A stretch of DNA of 16,300 bases from Actinomycetes bacterium (GCA_023460975.1 JAEWOG010000084.1:1-16300); one strand, 5' to 3'. Positions 1 through 6,906 are shown, counted from the stretch's first letter. Notes: generated by a model from the sequence alone, not told the origin. A program made the numbers and translations.

Positions 1-41
1 CCCCCCGGGCGGGCCGGGGGGGGCGGGGGCCCCGGCCGGGG
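1..41 (-). terminator. GC-only tract with palindrome, possible end of pilin transcript
   Basis: The first 41 bases contain only G and C. They include long G runs and a perfect 12-base palindrome ccccggccgggg at 30-41, and the opening cccccc can also pair with the G runs. The tract lies 15 bases beyond the stop codon of the pilin gene, where a terminator hairpin would be expected on the minus strand. There is no T-run because the window ends here, so termination is only an inference. Long homopolymer-rich G/C tracts are also prone to assembly error. Confidence 0.3.
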
Positions 42-55
42 TCAGGGGTGGTGGA

Positions 56-451
56 TCAGCAGCCGGGGCCGGACTCGAACGGGCCGCCCGCGGTGCCTGC
101 GAAGTCCCCAGCGGGGACGGCCTCCACGCAGAAGGCGTCATCACCGGTGAGAGCGTCGCCCGTGACCGTGAACGTGTACTCGTCAGTCTGGGTGTCCTCC
201 AGGTCTGCGGTGACAACCGTGCCCGTCTCGGCGATCTTCGCCGCGGCGACGCTGGCGCCGGTGGCGGCCGCGTTCTTGAGCTGGTTCTGCTTCGCGGTCT
301 CCTGGATGTTGCCGTACACCGGGATGGCGACGGCGATCAGGATGCCGATGATGGCGATCACGACAATGAGCTCGATCATCGAGAAGCCCGACTCGCGGTT
401 CTCGTGACGGGCGGCGCGGATCTCGTGCAGTCGCTCGAGCAAGTTCTTCAT
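56..451 (-). CDS. Type IV prepilin-like protein (major pilin/pseudopilin)
   Basis: This is a 131-residue prepilin. The class III signal peptide is clear: a basic leader of 22 residues (MKNLLERLHEIRAARHENR...) ends in Gly22, followed by Phe+1 and Glu+5 (GFSMIELIVV). A hydrophobic stretch of about 20 residues (FSMIELIVVIAIIGILIAVA) then forms the alpha-1N helix used for membrane anchoring and filament packing. By family knowledge a prepilin peptidase cuts after Gly22 and N-methylates Phe23. The C-terminal part is short, acidic and beta-rich, with two cysteines (DAFC and the terminal GPGC) that could close a pilin D-loop. The ATG at 451 was chosen because a GGGAG box lies 12 bases upstream and the leader has typical length; the frame stays open to 610 without pilin-like content. 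No assembly genes (pilB, pilC, pilD, pilM) are in view, so it is an orphan here. It could be a structural pilin or a minor pseudopilin. Confidence 0.88.
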   Translation of the reverse strand: MKNLLERLHEIRAARHENRESGFSMIELIVVIAIIGILIAVAIPVYGNIQETAKQNQLKNAAATGASVAAAKIAETGTVVTADLEDTQTDEYTFTVTGDALTGDDAFCVEAVPAGDFAGTAGGPFESGPGC

Positions 452-602
452 GTGAATGTCTGTCTCCCAGTTGTCGAAATCGCGCACGTTCGGACGCGAC
501 CACGAGTCCGGCCCGAGGGCCGACTCCCACGCGCACCGGAGGGGGTACGCGCAAACTGCCCGCGCCGCACGATCACGTCCGTGAGGCACCCCGAGAGAAG
601 GC

Positions 603-620
603 GGTGTCACCGGGTGTCAC
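603..620. repeat. Tandem GGTGTCAC repeat, possible operator
   Basis: The octamer GGTGTCAC occurs at 603-610 and again at 613-620, giving a 10-base period, one helical turn. With the following C the first copy is itself palindromic (GGTG-T-CACC). It lies about 150 bases upstream of the prepilin start. The arrangement resembles a site for a DNA-binding protein contacting one face of the helix, but no specific regulator can be named. Confidence 0.35.
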
Positions 621-720
621 TCCCCGCCCGATGCACGACAGGCAAGGATCACTCCCCCTGGTCGCACGCCGGGCCTGTGTGGCTCCCCGCTGCACCTGCG
701 GCCGTCCTCCCCGACGACCG

Positions 721-749
721 CATACTGACGGTAGGACACCGGCGGTATG
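721..749. repeat. Imperfect 13-bp inverted repeat
   Basis: The left arm catactgacggta and right arm caccggcggtatg pair at 10 of 13 positions around a three-base centre (gga). It lies upstream of the prepilin, 6 bases from the GGGACT direct repeat. It could be an operator or an RNA hairpin in a long leader; the sequence does not decide. Confidence 0.35.
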
Positions 750-754
750 TTTCG

Positions 755-788
755 CCTCCCTCAGGGACTGAAACCACCCAAAGGGACT
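755..788. repeat. 19-bp-period direct repeat with GGGACT core
   Basis: Two 15-base units, cctccctcagggact (755-769) and ccacccaaagggact (774-788), agree at 12 of 15 positions and are spaced 19 bases apart. Each has an internal CCC-NNN-GGG dyad followed by ACT. The spacing, close to two helical turns, suggests cooperative protein binding. The regulated gene could be the downstream prepilin (minus strand). Confidence 0.45.
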
Positions 789-854
789 ATGTGACTAGGA
801 CCACAGGAAGGCGGATCGGGGGATTGCTCCGCCGCGATCCGACACAAATGACAC

Positions 855-885
855 GCGGGCCGGACCCCGAGGGAATCCGGCCCGC
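855..885 (-). terminator. Intrinsic terminator of lysC-asd operon
   Basis: A perfect 10-bp stem, gcgggccgga (855-864) with tccggcccgc (876-885), encloses an 11-base loop. It starts 20 bases beyond the asd stop codon. On the minus strand it is followed by a moderately T-rich tail (gtgtcatttgtgtc), typical of the weak U-tracts of high-GC bacteria. Confidence 0.75.
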
Positions 886-904
886 ATGCGGGTGACAGGT
901 GAGG

Positions 905-1954
905 TCAGCCGAGCTTGGCGGCCACGATCTCAGCCAGCTGCACGGTGTTGAGCGCCGCGCCCTTGCGGAGGTTGTCGTTGCTGATGAACATGGCCAGGCC
1001 ACGGTCGCCGTCCACGCCCTCGTCCGCGCGCAGGCGGCCCACGTAGGTCGGGTCCTGACCCGCAGCCTTGCGCGGCGTCGGGATCTCCTCGAGCGCCACA
1101 CCGGGTGCGCCCGCCAGCAGCTCGCGCGCCTTGGAGGGGGTGATCGCGGAGTCAAACTCCGCATTGATGGCCAGCGAGTGCCCCGAGAACACCGGGACCC
1201 GCACGCAGATGCCCGACACCTTGAGGTCGTCGATGCCGAGGATCTTGCGCGACTCGTTGCGCAGCTTCTGCTCCTCGTCGGTCTCATTGAGCCCGTCGTC
1301 GACGATCGACCCCGCCAGCGGCAGGACGTTGTACGCGATGGTCTCCACGTACGGTGCGGGCTCGCCGAACTCCACGGCCCGACCGTCGTACGCCAGCCCA
1401 CGCGCGTCGCCCGCACGCTCGACGCCGCCTGCGAGCGCCTCGACGCCCGCGACACCCGAGCCCGACACGGCCTGGTACGTCGCCACGACCAGACGCCGCA
1501 GACCCGCCGCGTCGTGCAGCACCTTGAGGACCGGCATGGCCGCCATCGTCGTGCAGTTCGGGTTGGCAACGATCCCGCGGCGGGCCGCGATCACGCCGTC
1601 CATCGCCTCGGCGTTGACCTCCGAGACCACCAGCGGGATCGCCGGGTCCTTGCGGAAGGCCGAGGAGTTGTCGATCACGATGACGCCCGCGTCGACGAAG
1701 CGCTGCGCCTGAGCGCGCGACGTCGTCGCGCCCGCCGAGAACAGGGCCACGTCGAGGCCGGTCGGGTCCGCGGTGGCCGCGTCCTCGACGACGACCGTCC
1801 GGTCCCCGAACTCGATCTCCTTGCCGGCCGAGCGGGCCGAGGCGAAGAAGCGTACGTCCCCGACGGGGAAGTCGCGCTCCAGCAGGATCTGCCGCATCGC
1901 GACGCCCACCTGACCGGTGGCGCCCACGATGCCGATGTTGATCGGGTTCACCAT
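905..1954 (-). CDS. asd: Aspartate-semialdehyde dehydrogenase
   Basis: This 349-residue cytoplasmic enzyme reduces aspartyl-4-phosphate to aspartate-4-semialdehyde with NADPH. It is the second step of the pathway to lysine/diaminopimelate, threonine, methionine and isoleucine. The N-terminal nucleotide-binding glycine motif GATGQVG is at residues 11-17. The catalytic cysteine is Cys134 in ANPNCTT, Gln161 sits in the substrate-binding YQAVSGSG segment, and the general-base histidine is His259 in RVPVFSGHS. Length matches the family. The ATG at 1954 was chosen because GATGQVG then sits at the usual distance from the N terminus; the 29 extra residues possible upstream lie inside lysC. The gene starts one base after the lysC stop codon (TGA-C-ATG) with only a weak ribosome site, so translation is probably coupled to lysC. 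A hairpin follows its stop. Confidence 0.97.
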   Translation of the reverse strand: MVNPINIGIVGATGQVGVAMRQILLERDFPVGDVRFFASARSAGKEIEFGDRTVVVEDAATADPTGLDVALFSAGATTSRAQAQRFVDAGVIVIDNSSAFRKDPAIPLVVSEVNAEAMDGVIAARRGIVANPNCTTMAAMPVLKVLHDAAGLRRLVVATYQAVSGSGVAGVEALAGGVERAGDARGLAYDGRAVEFGEPAPYVETIAYNVLPLAGSIVDDGLNETDEEQKLRNESRKILGIDDLKVSGICVRVPVFSGHSLAINAEFDSAITPSKARELLAGAPGVALEEIPTPRKAAGQDPTYVGRLRADEGVDGDRGLAMFISNDNLRKGAALNTVQLAEIVAAKLG

Positions 1955-1955
1955 G

Positions 1956-3227
1956 TCAGCGGCCCGTCCCGCCGTAGACCACGGCCTCAACCTCGTCGGC
2001 ATCCAGGCCGAACGCGGTGTGGGTGGCGCGTACGGCGTCATCGACCTGCGCCTCGTCCACGACGACCGAGATGCGGATCTCCGAGGTCGAGATCATGCCG
2101 ATGTTGACGCCGGCCTCCGCCAAGGAGGCGAAGAACTTCGACGTGATGCCCGGGTGCGAGCGCATCCCGGCGCCGATGAGCGAGACCTTGCCGATCTTGT
2201 CGTCGTAGAGGAGCTTCTCGTAGCCCACCTCGGCCTGCAGCTTGGCCAACGCAGCCATCGCGGTCTGACCGTCCGTACGCGGCAGCGTGAACGAGATGTC
2301 GGTGAGGCTCGTGGCCGCAGCCGACACGTTCTGCACGATCATGTCGAGGTTGATCTGGGCGTCGGCCAGCGCGTTGAAGATGCGGGCAGCCTCGCCGACC
2401 TTGTCGGGCACGCCGACGACGGTGATCTTGGCCTCGGAGCGGTCGTGGGCGACTCCGGCGATGATCGGGGCTTCCATGGTGCCTCCCTCGGTGGGGTCGT
2501 CGACGACCCACGTGCCTTGCAGCTGGCTGAACGATGAACGGACGTGGATGGGGATGTTGTGGCGCCGGGCGTACTCCACCGAGCGCAGGTGCAGGATCTT
2601 GGCGCCGGCAGCGGCGAGCTCGAGCATCTCCTCGAAGGAGACCTTCTCCAGCTTGCGGGCGGCGGGCACGATGCGCGGGTCGGCGGTGAAGACGCCGTCG
2701 ACATCGGTGTAGATCTCGCACACGTCGGCGTTGACGGCGGCCGCGAGCGCGACGGCCGTCGTGTCCGTGCCGCCGCGGCCCAGCGTCGTGATCTCCTTCG
2801 TCACTTGGCTGACGCCCTGGAACCCCGCGACGATCACGATGTGGCCCTCGCCGAGGGCGGAGGTGATCCGGCCCGGCGTGACGTCGATGATCTTGGCCTT
2901 GCCGTGCACGTCGTCGGTGATGACGCCGGCCTGGGAGCCGGTGAACGATCGTGCCGTGTAGCCGAGGTCGGAGATGGCCATGGCGACCAGCGCCATCGAG
3001 ATGCGCTCACCCGCGGTGAGCAGCATGTCCATCTCGCGGGCCGGCGGCAGCGGCGAGACGCCGTTGGCGAGATCGAGGAGGTCGTCGGTCGTGTCACCCA
3101 TCGCGGAGACGGCGACAACCACGTCGTGGCCGGCCTTCTTGTTGTCCACGATGCGGCGCGCGACCCGCTTGATGGCGTCAGCGTCGGCGAGCGAGGAGCC
3201 GCCGTACTTCTGCACGACAATGCCCAC
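1956..3227 (-). CDS. lysC: Aspartate kinase (alpha subunit, with in-frame beta subunit)
   Basis: This 423-residue kinase phosphorylates aspartate, the first committed step toward lysine, threonine and methionine. The catalytic amino-acid-kinase domain begins with KYGGSS at residues 7-12 and includes the TTLGRGGTDTTA segment. The C-terminal 170 residues form two ACT domains (KITVVGVPDKVG and STSEIRISVVV are typical), which in actinobacterial enzymes mediate concerted feedback inhibition by lysine plus threonine. The GTG at 3227 is preferred because GAAGGA lies six bases upstream and KYGGSS sits at its usual distance; an upstream ATG at 3278 has no such support. An internal ATG at 2477 with a strong ribosome site should yield the separate beta subunit (173 residues) known in Corynebacterium and Bacillus. 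The gene is one base from asd and forms an operon with it. Confidence 0.97.
   Translation of the reverse strand: MGIVVQKYGGSSLADADAIKRVARRIVDNKKAGHDVVVAVSAMGDTTDDLLDLANGVSPLPPAREMDMLLTAGERISMALVAMAISDLGYTARSFTGSQAGVITDDVHGKAKIIDVTPGRITSALGEGHIVIVAGFQGVSQVTKEITTLGRGGTDTTAVALAAAVNADVCEIYTDVDGVFTADPRIVPAARKLEKVSFEEMLELAAAGAKILHLRSVEYARRHNIPIHVRSSFSQLQGTWVVDDPTEGGTMEAPIIAGVAHDRSEAKITVVGVPDKVGEAARIFNALADAQINLDMIVQNVSAAATSLTDISFTLPRTDGQTAMAALAKLQAEVGYEKLLYDDKIGKVSLIGAGMRSHPGITSKFFASLAEAGVNIGMISTSEIRISVVVDEAQVDDAVRATHTAFGLDADEVEAVVYGGTGR
2478..2489 (-). promoter_or_regulatory. Internal ribosome-binding site for the aspartate kinase beta subunit
   Basis: On the minus strand GAGGGAGGCACC immediately precedes an in-frame ATG at 2477-2475 (Met251, MEAPIIAG...). 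From this Met to the stop at 1956 is 173 residues, consisting of the two ACT domains. This matches the overlapping-gene layout established for Corynebacterium glutamicum lysC (alpha2beta2 enzyme). Synthesis of the beta subunit is inferred from the site's strength and position. Confidence 0.7.
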
Positions 3228-3300
3228 GAGTGGTCCTTCGGATCGGTGGGGTTGCTGGACACGGAACAGCGGCGTCATTGCACGCGGTACCGGAGCCTTG

Positions 3301-3329
3301 AGTCTACGTCGCGGCGCCTGCGGCCCCGA
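3301..3329 (-). promoter_or_regulatory. Possible lysC-asd promoter
   Basis: On the minus strand a -10 like TAGACT (3301-3306) lies 17 bases from TCGGGG (3324-3329). The -35 match is poor. It would give a leader of about 65 bases before the lysC GTG. The 167-base recR-lysC gap shows no clear terminator, so read-through from recR is also possible. Confidence 0.3.
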
Positions 3330-3394
3330 GTCGATATCTCACACAGAGACCACCGGCCACGCCGCCGAGGCCCCCGCGGGACCTGGCGGGCGCC

Positions 3395-3994
3395 TCAGGC
3401 GTCGGCGCGACGCCGACCCACGAAGGCGCGACCCAACGTCACCTCGTCCGCGTACTCGAGGTCGCCGCCGACCGGCAGGCCGCTGGCCAACCGGGTCACC
3501 TGCAGACCCATCGGTACGAGCAGGCGGGTGAGGTACGTCGCCGTCGCCTCCCCTTCGAGGTTGGGGTCGGTCGCGAGGATGACCTCAGTGACGGTGCCGT
3601 CCGCGAGCCGGGGCATGAGCTCGCGGATGTGGAGCTGGTCGGGACCGATCCCGTCAATCGGGGAGATCGCTCCGCCGAGCACGTGGTAGCGGCCCCGGAA
3701 CTCACGGGTGCGTTCGATCGCGACGACGTCCTTGTACTCCTCGACCACGCACAACACCGCGGGGTCGCGGCGCGGGTCGCGGCAGATGCGGCACTGCTCG
3801 TCCTCGGAGACGTTGAAGCAGACCGTGCAGAACTTCACCCGGTTCTTGACCTCGATGAGCACGTCGGCGAGGCGTCGTACGTCGGTCGGGTCCGCCTGGA
3901 GCAGGTGGAACGCGATGCGCTGCGCACTCTTGGGCCCCACGCCGGGCAGGCGCCCGAGCTCGTCGATCAGGTCCTGGACGACACCCTCGTACAT
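3395..3994 (-). CDS. recR: Recombination mediator RecR
   Basis: RecR, 199 residues, acts with RecO (and RecF) to load RecA on single-stranded DNA covered by SSB at gaps. The family layout is complete. It has an N-terminal helix-hairpin-helix (LGRLPGVGPKSAQRIAFHLL, about 13-32), a four-cysteine zinc finger (Cys56, Cys59, Cys68, Cys71) and a Toprim domain from about residue 79 (VLCVVEEYKDVVAIE) through ILATDPNLEGEATA. The C-terminal segment LASGLPVGGDLEYADEVTL is also present. Length is standard (about 200). The ATG at 3994 is the only start that keeps the conserved MYEGVVQDLIDEL N terminus. It lies nine bases after the ybaB stop, the classic dnaX-ybaB-recR arrangement. Confidence 0.97.
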   Translation of the reverse strand: MYEGVVQDLIDELGRLPGVGPKSAQRIAFHLLQADPTDVRRLADVLIEVKNRVKFCTVCFNVSEDEQCRICRDPRRDPAVLCVVEEYKDVVAIERTREFRGRYHVLGGAISPIDGIGPDQLHIRELMPRLADGTVTEVILATDPNLEGEATATYLTRLLVPMGLQVTRLASGLPVGGDLEYADEVTLGRAFVGRRRADA

Positions 3995-4003
3995 GGCCTG
4001 AGG

Positions 4004-4366
4004 TCAGCCCAGACCGGGGATGCCGAACCCGCCGCCACCGGCGAGCGGGCCCATCGCCTGCTGCGCGGCGTCCTCGGCGCGGGCGCGGGCATCGCGGTAC
4101 GCAGCCACGATCACCTCGCCGAGGTCGGCGAGGTCCTCGGCGTCGGAGCCGTCGAAGTCGCCGGGACGGATCGTGACGCCGGTCAACTCCCCCAGGCCGG
4201 TGATCTCGACGCTGACAGCGCCACCACCGGCACTGCCGGTCACGGTGCTCGTCGCCAGGCCCTTCTGGGCGTCGGCCAACTGGGCCTGCATCTGCTGCGC
4301 CTGCTCCAGCAGCGCGTTCATGTCGAAGCCGCCGCCGGACAGGGCGTCAAAGGGGTTCTCGCTCAC
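4004..4366 (-). CDS. ybaB: YbaB/EbfC family nucleoid-associated protein
   Basis: This is a 120-residue member of the small DNA-binding YbaB/EbfC family, which forms tweezer-like dimers. The typical core is visible: MNALLEQAQQMQAQLADAQ (16-34), then a Gly-rich turn (GSAGGGAVSVEITGLGELTGVTI, 44-66), and a helix with DLGEVIVAAYRDARARAEDAA. The ends are Gly-rich (ALSGGGFDM and GGGGFGIPGLG). The start is GTG at 4366, supported by AGGAG six bases upstream; the frame stays open far upstream, but that part overlaps dnaX in another frame and is not real. The first Met of the core (residue 16) is a weaker alternative start. The gene lies 28 bases after dnaX and 9 before recR. The family's exact role is unsettled (nucleoid structure, replication/repair). 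Confidence 0.93.
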   Translation of the reverse strand: MSENPFDALSGGGFDMNALLEQAQQMQAQLADAQKGLATSTVTGSAGGGAVSVEITGLGELTGVTIRPGDFDGSDAEDLADLGEVIVAAYRDARARAEDAAQQAMGPLAGGGGFGIPGLG

Positions 4367-4394
4367 GGGTCTCTCCTGGGAGTCGTACGGGGGG

Positions 4395-6656
4395 TCAGGT
4401 GTGGTCGATCTCGTCGACGACGCGGGCTCCGAGGGCCTGCTCGAGCAGCGCCGTCGAGTCGAGCCCGCCCGAGTCAACGGTCGGGTCGTCGGGGTGGACG
4501 TCGTCATCGGCGGACCGCGGCGCCTCCTGCGGGGAGACGGTGCCGTCGAAGTGGGCGTTGAGCGCCTCCCGGGCCACCGCAATCCCCTGGCCCTCGCGCG
4601 CCGGGGCACCGGGCTCAGGGCTGGAAGGGGGGTTCGGTGGGGCGCTGGGCGCAGATGCGTTGTCGTCTGCCCACGCCGGCGGTGCGCTCGGCTGCGCCGC
4701 AGGCTCGGGAGCGGCGGCCCACTGCGGCGGCTGGCCGGGCGATTCGGGCGCAGGGGCAGCGGGAGCCGGGGCCTGGGTGGGCAGGTTGCTCCACTCTCCG
4801 CCTTCGGCTGCGCTTGAGGTGACCACCGGCGCATCGCCCGGGCGGGCGCCGGGATCGACGATGGTCTCCACGCGGTAGTCCACGCCGGCCACGTCGATGG
4901 CGGCCAGGCGCACGATCTCGTCACACCCACCGGCCAGGAACGACTCCCGCGGGCCCGCTGCCGTGAACCCCAGGGTCAGCGTGCGGCCATCGACCCCCAC
5001 GACCTGAGCGTTCTGGCTGAGGATGATCCACGCCAGTCGACGGCGCTGCTTGACCGTCTCCAGAACGCTCGGCCACAGGCGCCGTACGTCGATGAGGCTC
5101 AGGCCTCCCGCCGGGCCGGCGGGCGCCGCAGCGGGCTGGCCGGTCGCCTGACCGGTCGACTGCGTGGCCGACTGGGCGGCCGGCTCCTGGGCAGGCGCCG
5201 TCGGGGCTTGGGGTGCCGGGGTTTGGGGTGCCTGAGTCTGGGGCGGCGCGGCGTCGAAGCGGGGCGGTGGAGCGATGGGCTCCGGGCCCGCATCGCGGGG
5301 TGGCCCATCGGCCGGTGCCATAGGCGTGGGCGTCTGGGCCGCCGGGGGCTGGGCCACCGGGGGCTGGGCGACCGGGGCGGCCGGCGGAGTCGGAGCGCTG
5401 GGAGCCTGGGGCGCAGTGGTCTGGGGCGCGGCGACGCGGGCTGCGGCAATGGGCGCCCCGGCGGCTGGCGAGGGTGCATTCCCGCCGGGCATGTCCATGC
5501 GGCGCTCGAGCCGGTCGAGCCGCGCCATGACGCCGTCGGTGGAGTCATCGGCGCCGGGCAGGAGCACGCGGGCACACAGGAGCTCGAGCAACAACCGCGG
5601 TGCGGTGGCACCACGCATCTCGGTCAGGCTCGCCGCGACGATGTCGGCGGCTCGACTCAACTCGACGCCACCGAAGCGCGCGGCCTGCGCCACCAAGCGC
5701 TCACCGGCGTCCTGGGCGACGTCGATCAGGCCTGTGACGGGAGCATCGGGAACAGCAGCGACGATCACCAGGTCCCGCAGCCGGCGCAGCAGATCCTCGG
5801 CGAAGCGGCGGGGGTCCTGGCCGGTCTCGATGACCTTGTCGACGACCTCGAAGACGGTCGCGCCGTCGCGGGCAGCGAACCCGTCCACCACCTCGTCGAG
5901 CAGGTGGTCGGGGGTGAACCCGAGCAGACCCGAAGCCAGCTCGTGGGTGACACCGTCGGGGCCCGCGCCGCCGAGCAACTGGTCGAGCACCGACAAGGTG
6001 TCCCGCATGGACCCCGCCCCTGCCCGCACCACCATCGGCAGCGCGGCCGGCTCGATCCGTACGCCCTCGGCCTCGCACAGCGTGGCCAAATAATCGCTCA
6101 GCAGGCGCGGCGGGAAGAGTCGGAACGGGTAGTGGTGGGTGCGCGAGCGGATGGTCGGGATGACCTTCTCGGGCTCGGTCGTCGCGAAGATGAAACGCAG
6201 GTGCGGCGGGGGCTCCTCGACCAGCTTGAGCAGCGCGTTGAACGCCGCCGTGGTGACCATGTGGGCCTCATCGATGATGTAGACCTTGTAGCGGTCCCGC
6301 ACGGGTGCGAAGAACGCCTTCTCACGCAGGTCACGCGCGTCGTCGACGCCGTTGTGGCTGGCCGCGTCGATCTCGATGACGTCGATGGAGCCCGGGCCAC
6401 CGCGAGCCAGGTCGCGGCACGAGTCGCACTCCCCGCACGGGTCCGAGATCGGCGCCCGCGCGCAGTTGAGGGCTCGGGCGAGGATCCGCGCCGAGGTCGT
6501 CTTGCCGCAGCCGCGGGGCCCGGAGAAGAGGTACGCATGGTTGATCCGGTTGTTGGCCAGGGCATTGCGCAGCGGAACCGTGACCTGATCCTGGCCGATG
6601 ACCTCGGCAAACGTCTCAGGGCGGTAGCGGCGGTACAGCGCAAGCGGTGACTCCAC
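4395..6656 (-). CDS. dnaX: DNA polymerase III subunits gamma/tau (clamp loader ATPase)
   Basis: This 753-residue AAA+ subunit belongs to the clamp loader that places the beta clamp on primed DNA. The N terminus LALYRRYRPETFAEVIGQ is diagnostic. The Walker A motif GPRGCGKT is at 46-53, a zinc site is formed by Cys65, Cys74, Cys77 and Cys80, and the Walker B DEAH is at 129-132. Sensor 1 is near FIFATTEPEKV (156-165). The usual SRC arginine-finger motif reads SRTHHYPF here. After the clamp-loader domains (to about 385) comes a Pro/Ala/Gln-rich linker (about 390-515). A folded domain starting LSLIDVRRLWPSVLE follows, then a second Pro/Ala linker (about 625-685) and an acidic tail. The start is GTG at 6656, with AGGG upstream. 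No A-rich slippery site for a gamma frameshift is visible, so probably only tau is made. Confidence 0.97.
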   Translation of the reverse strand: MESPLALYRRYRPETFAEVIGQDQVTVPLRNALANNRINHAYLFSGPRGCGKTTSARILARALNCARAPISDPCGECDSCRDLARGGPGSIDVIEIDAASHNGVDDARDLREKAFFAPVRDRYKVYIIDEAHMVTTAAFNALLKLVEEPPPHLRFIFATTEPEKVIPTIRSRTHHYPFRLFPPRLLSDYLATLCEAEGVRIEPAALPMVVRAGAGSMRDTLSVLDQLLGGAGPDGVTHELASGLLGFTPDHLLDEVVDGFAARDGATVFEVVDKVIETGQDPRRFAEDLLRRLRDLVIVAAVPDAPVTGLIDVAQDAGERLVAQAARFGGVELSRAADIVAASLTEMRGATAPRLLLELLCARVLLPGADDSTDGVMARLDRLERRMDMPGGNAPSPAAGAPIAAARVAAPQTTAPQAPSAPTPPAAPVAQPPVAQPPAAQTPTPMAPADGPPRDAGPEPIAPPPRFDAAPPQTQAPQTPAPQAPTAPAQEPAAQSATQSTGQATGQPAAAPAGPAGGLSLIDVRRLWPSVLETVKQRRRLAWIILSQNAQVVGVDGRTLTLGFTAAGPRESFLAGGCDEIVRLAAIDVAGVDYRVETIVDPGARPGDAPVVTSSAAEGGEWSNLPTQAPAPAAPAPESPGQPPQWAAAPEPAAQPSAPPAWADDNASAPSAPPNPPSSPEPGAPAREGQGIAVAREALNAHFDGTVSPQEAPRSADDDVHPDDPTVDSGGLDSTALLEQALGARVVDEIDHT

Positions 6657-6719
6657 GTGCCAACCCTATCCGTGGCCGGTGACAAGAAATGCGCCGATGA
6701 GGTTGCCGGCAACGAAATG

Positions 6720-6812
6720 CAAAGGCCCCTCACGTACCCGGCAGAGCTTGCTGACCCTTGCTGCCTTCCGGCCCTGGGGGGATTGGGCTAGGTGCCGCCA
6801 CGTGAGGGGTTG
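6720..6812 (-). ncRNA. ffs: Signal recognition particle RNA, bacterial small type (4.5S)
   Basis: Read on the minus strand, the terminal helix is a perfect 10-bp pair: acgtgagggg (6800-6809 on plus) with cccctcacgt (6726-6735). The apical domain reads CAGGGCCGGAAGGCAGCA, with a GGAA tetraloop at 6766-6769 between GGCC and GGC. The flanking asymmetric and symmetric internal loops that bind the Ffh M-domain are also present (AGCA side, GGGTCAGC). The about 93-base length fits the Alu-less bacterial form. The 3' side runs into CCTTTGCATTTCG, a short T-rich tail. A promoter-like pair places the start near 6811. The RNA pairs with Ffh to target membrane and secreted proteins. Its position just upstream of dnaX is common in actinobacteria. 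The exact ends are estimates. Confidence 0.92.
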
Positions 6813-6817
6813 GGAAC

Positions 6818-6847
6818 ACTCTAGGCGAGGCGCGAGGCAGACCCCAA
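6818..6847 (-). promoter_or_regulatory. Promoter of SRP RNA gene
   Basis: On the minus strand TTGGGG (6842-6847) and TAGAGT (6818-6823) are spaced 18 bases. The predicted start, about seven bases beyond the -10, falls at about 6811, just outside the terminal helix of the SRP RNA, as expected for this RNA. Confidence 0.5.
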
Positions 6848-6906
6848 GCCGGGCCACCTCCGCCGCCGGAACCCGGGCGTGGCGGCCGTCACGGCTCGAG
6901 GGCGGA

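Larger units (their letters stand above)
452..904. other. Gene-free stretch between asd and the prepilin gene, rich in short repeats
   Basis: This stretch of about 450 bases has no convincing gene. Open frames on both strands lack ribosome sites and recognisable protein sequence. It contains, from left to right, a hairpin at 502-524 (gagtc-c-ggccc against gggccgactc, one bulged base), a tandem GGTGTCAC pair at 603-620, an imperfect palindrome at 721-749, a GGGACT-containing direct repeat at 755-788 and the asd terminator at 855-885. The prepilin transcript must start somewhere inside it, but I cannot identify a convincing -35/-10 pair, so the leader length is unknown. Confidence 0.6.

Noticed and set aside
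452..610. N-terminal extension of the prepilin to an ATG at 610
   Set aside because: The extra residues are not pilin-like. The 22-residue basic leader from the ATG at 451 has the correct class III form and a GGGAG site.
452..800. c-di-GMP-I (GEMM) riboswitch upstream of the prepilin
   Set aside because: The conserved GCAAACC and GACGCAAAGCC type motifs are not found in the right order on the minus strand.
404..895. Plus-strand open frame of 163 codons across the asd-prepilin gap
   Set aside because: Composition is Arg/Pro-rich out-of-frame type, no ribosome site, and it runs through the prepilin start, repeats and the asd terminator hairpin.
4367..4930. Long N-terminal extension of the ybaB frame
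   Set aside because: It overlaps dnaX out of frame with Arg/Pro-rich shadow sequence; the GTG at 4366 has a strong AGGAG site and family-typical length.
4395..6656. Programmed frameshift producing a short gamma form of DnaX
   Set aside because: No A- or T-run slippery heptamer is visible near the expected site in this GC-rich gene.
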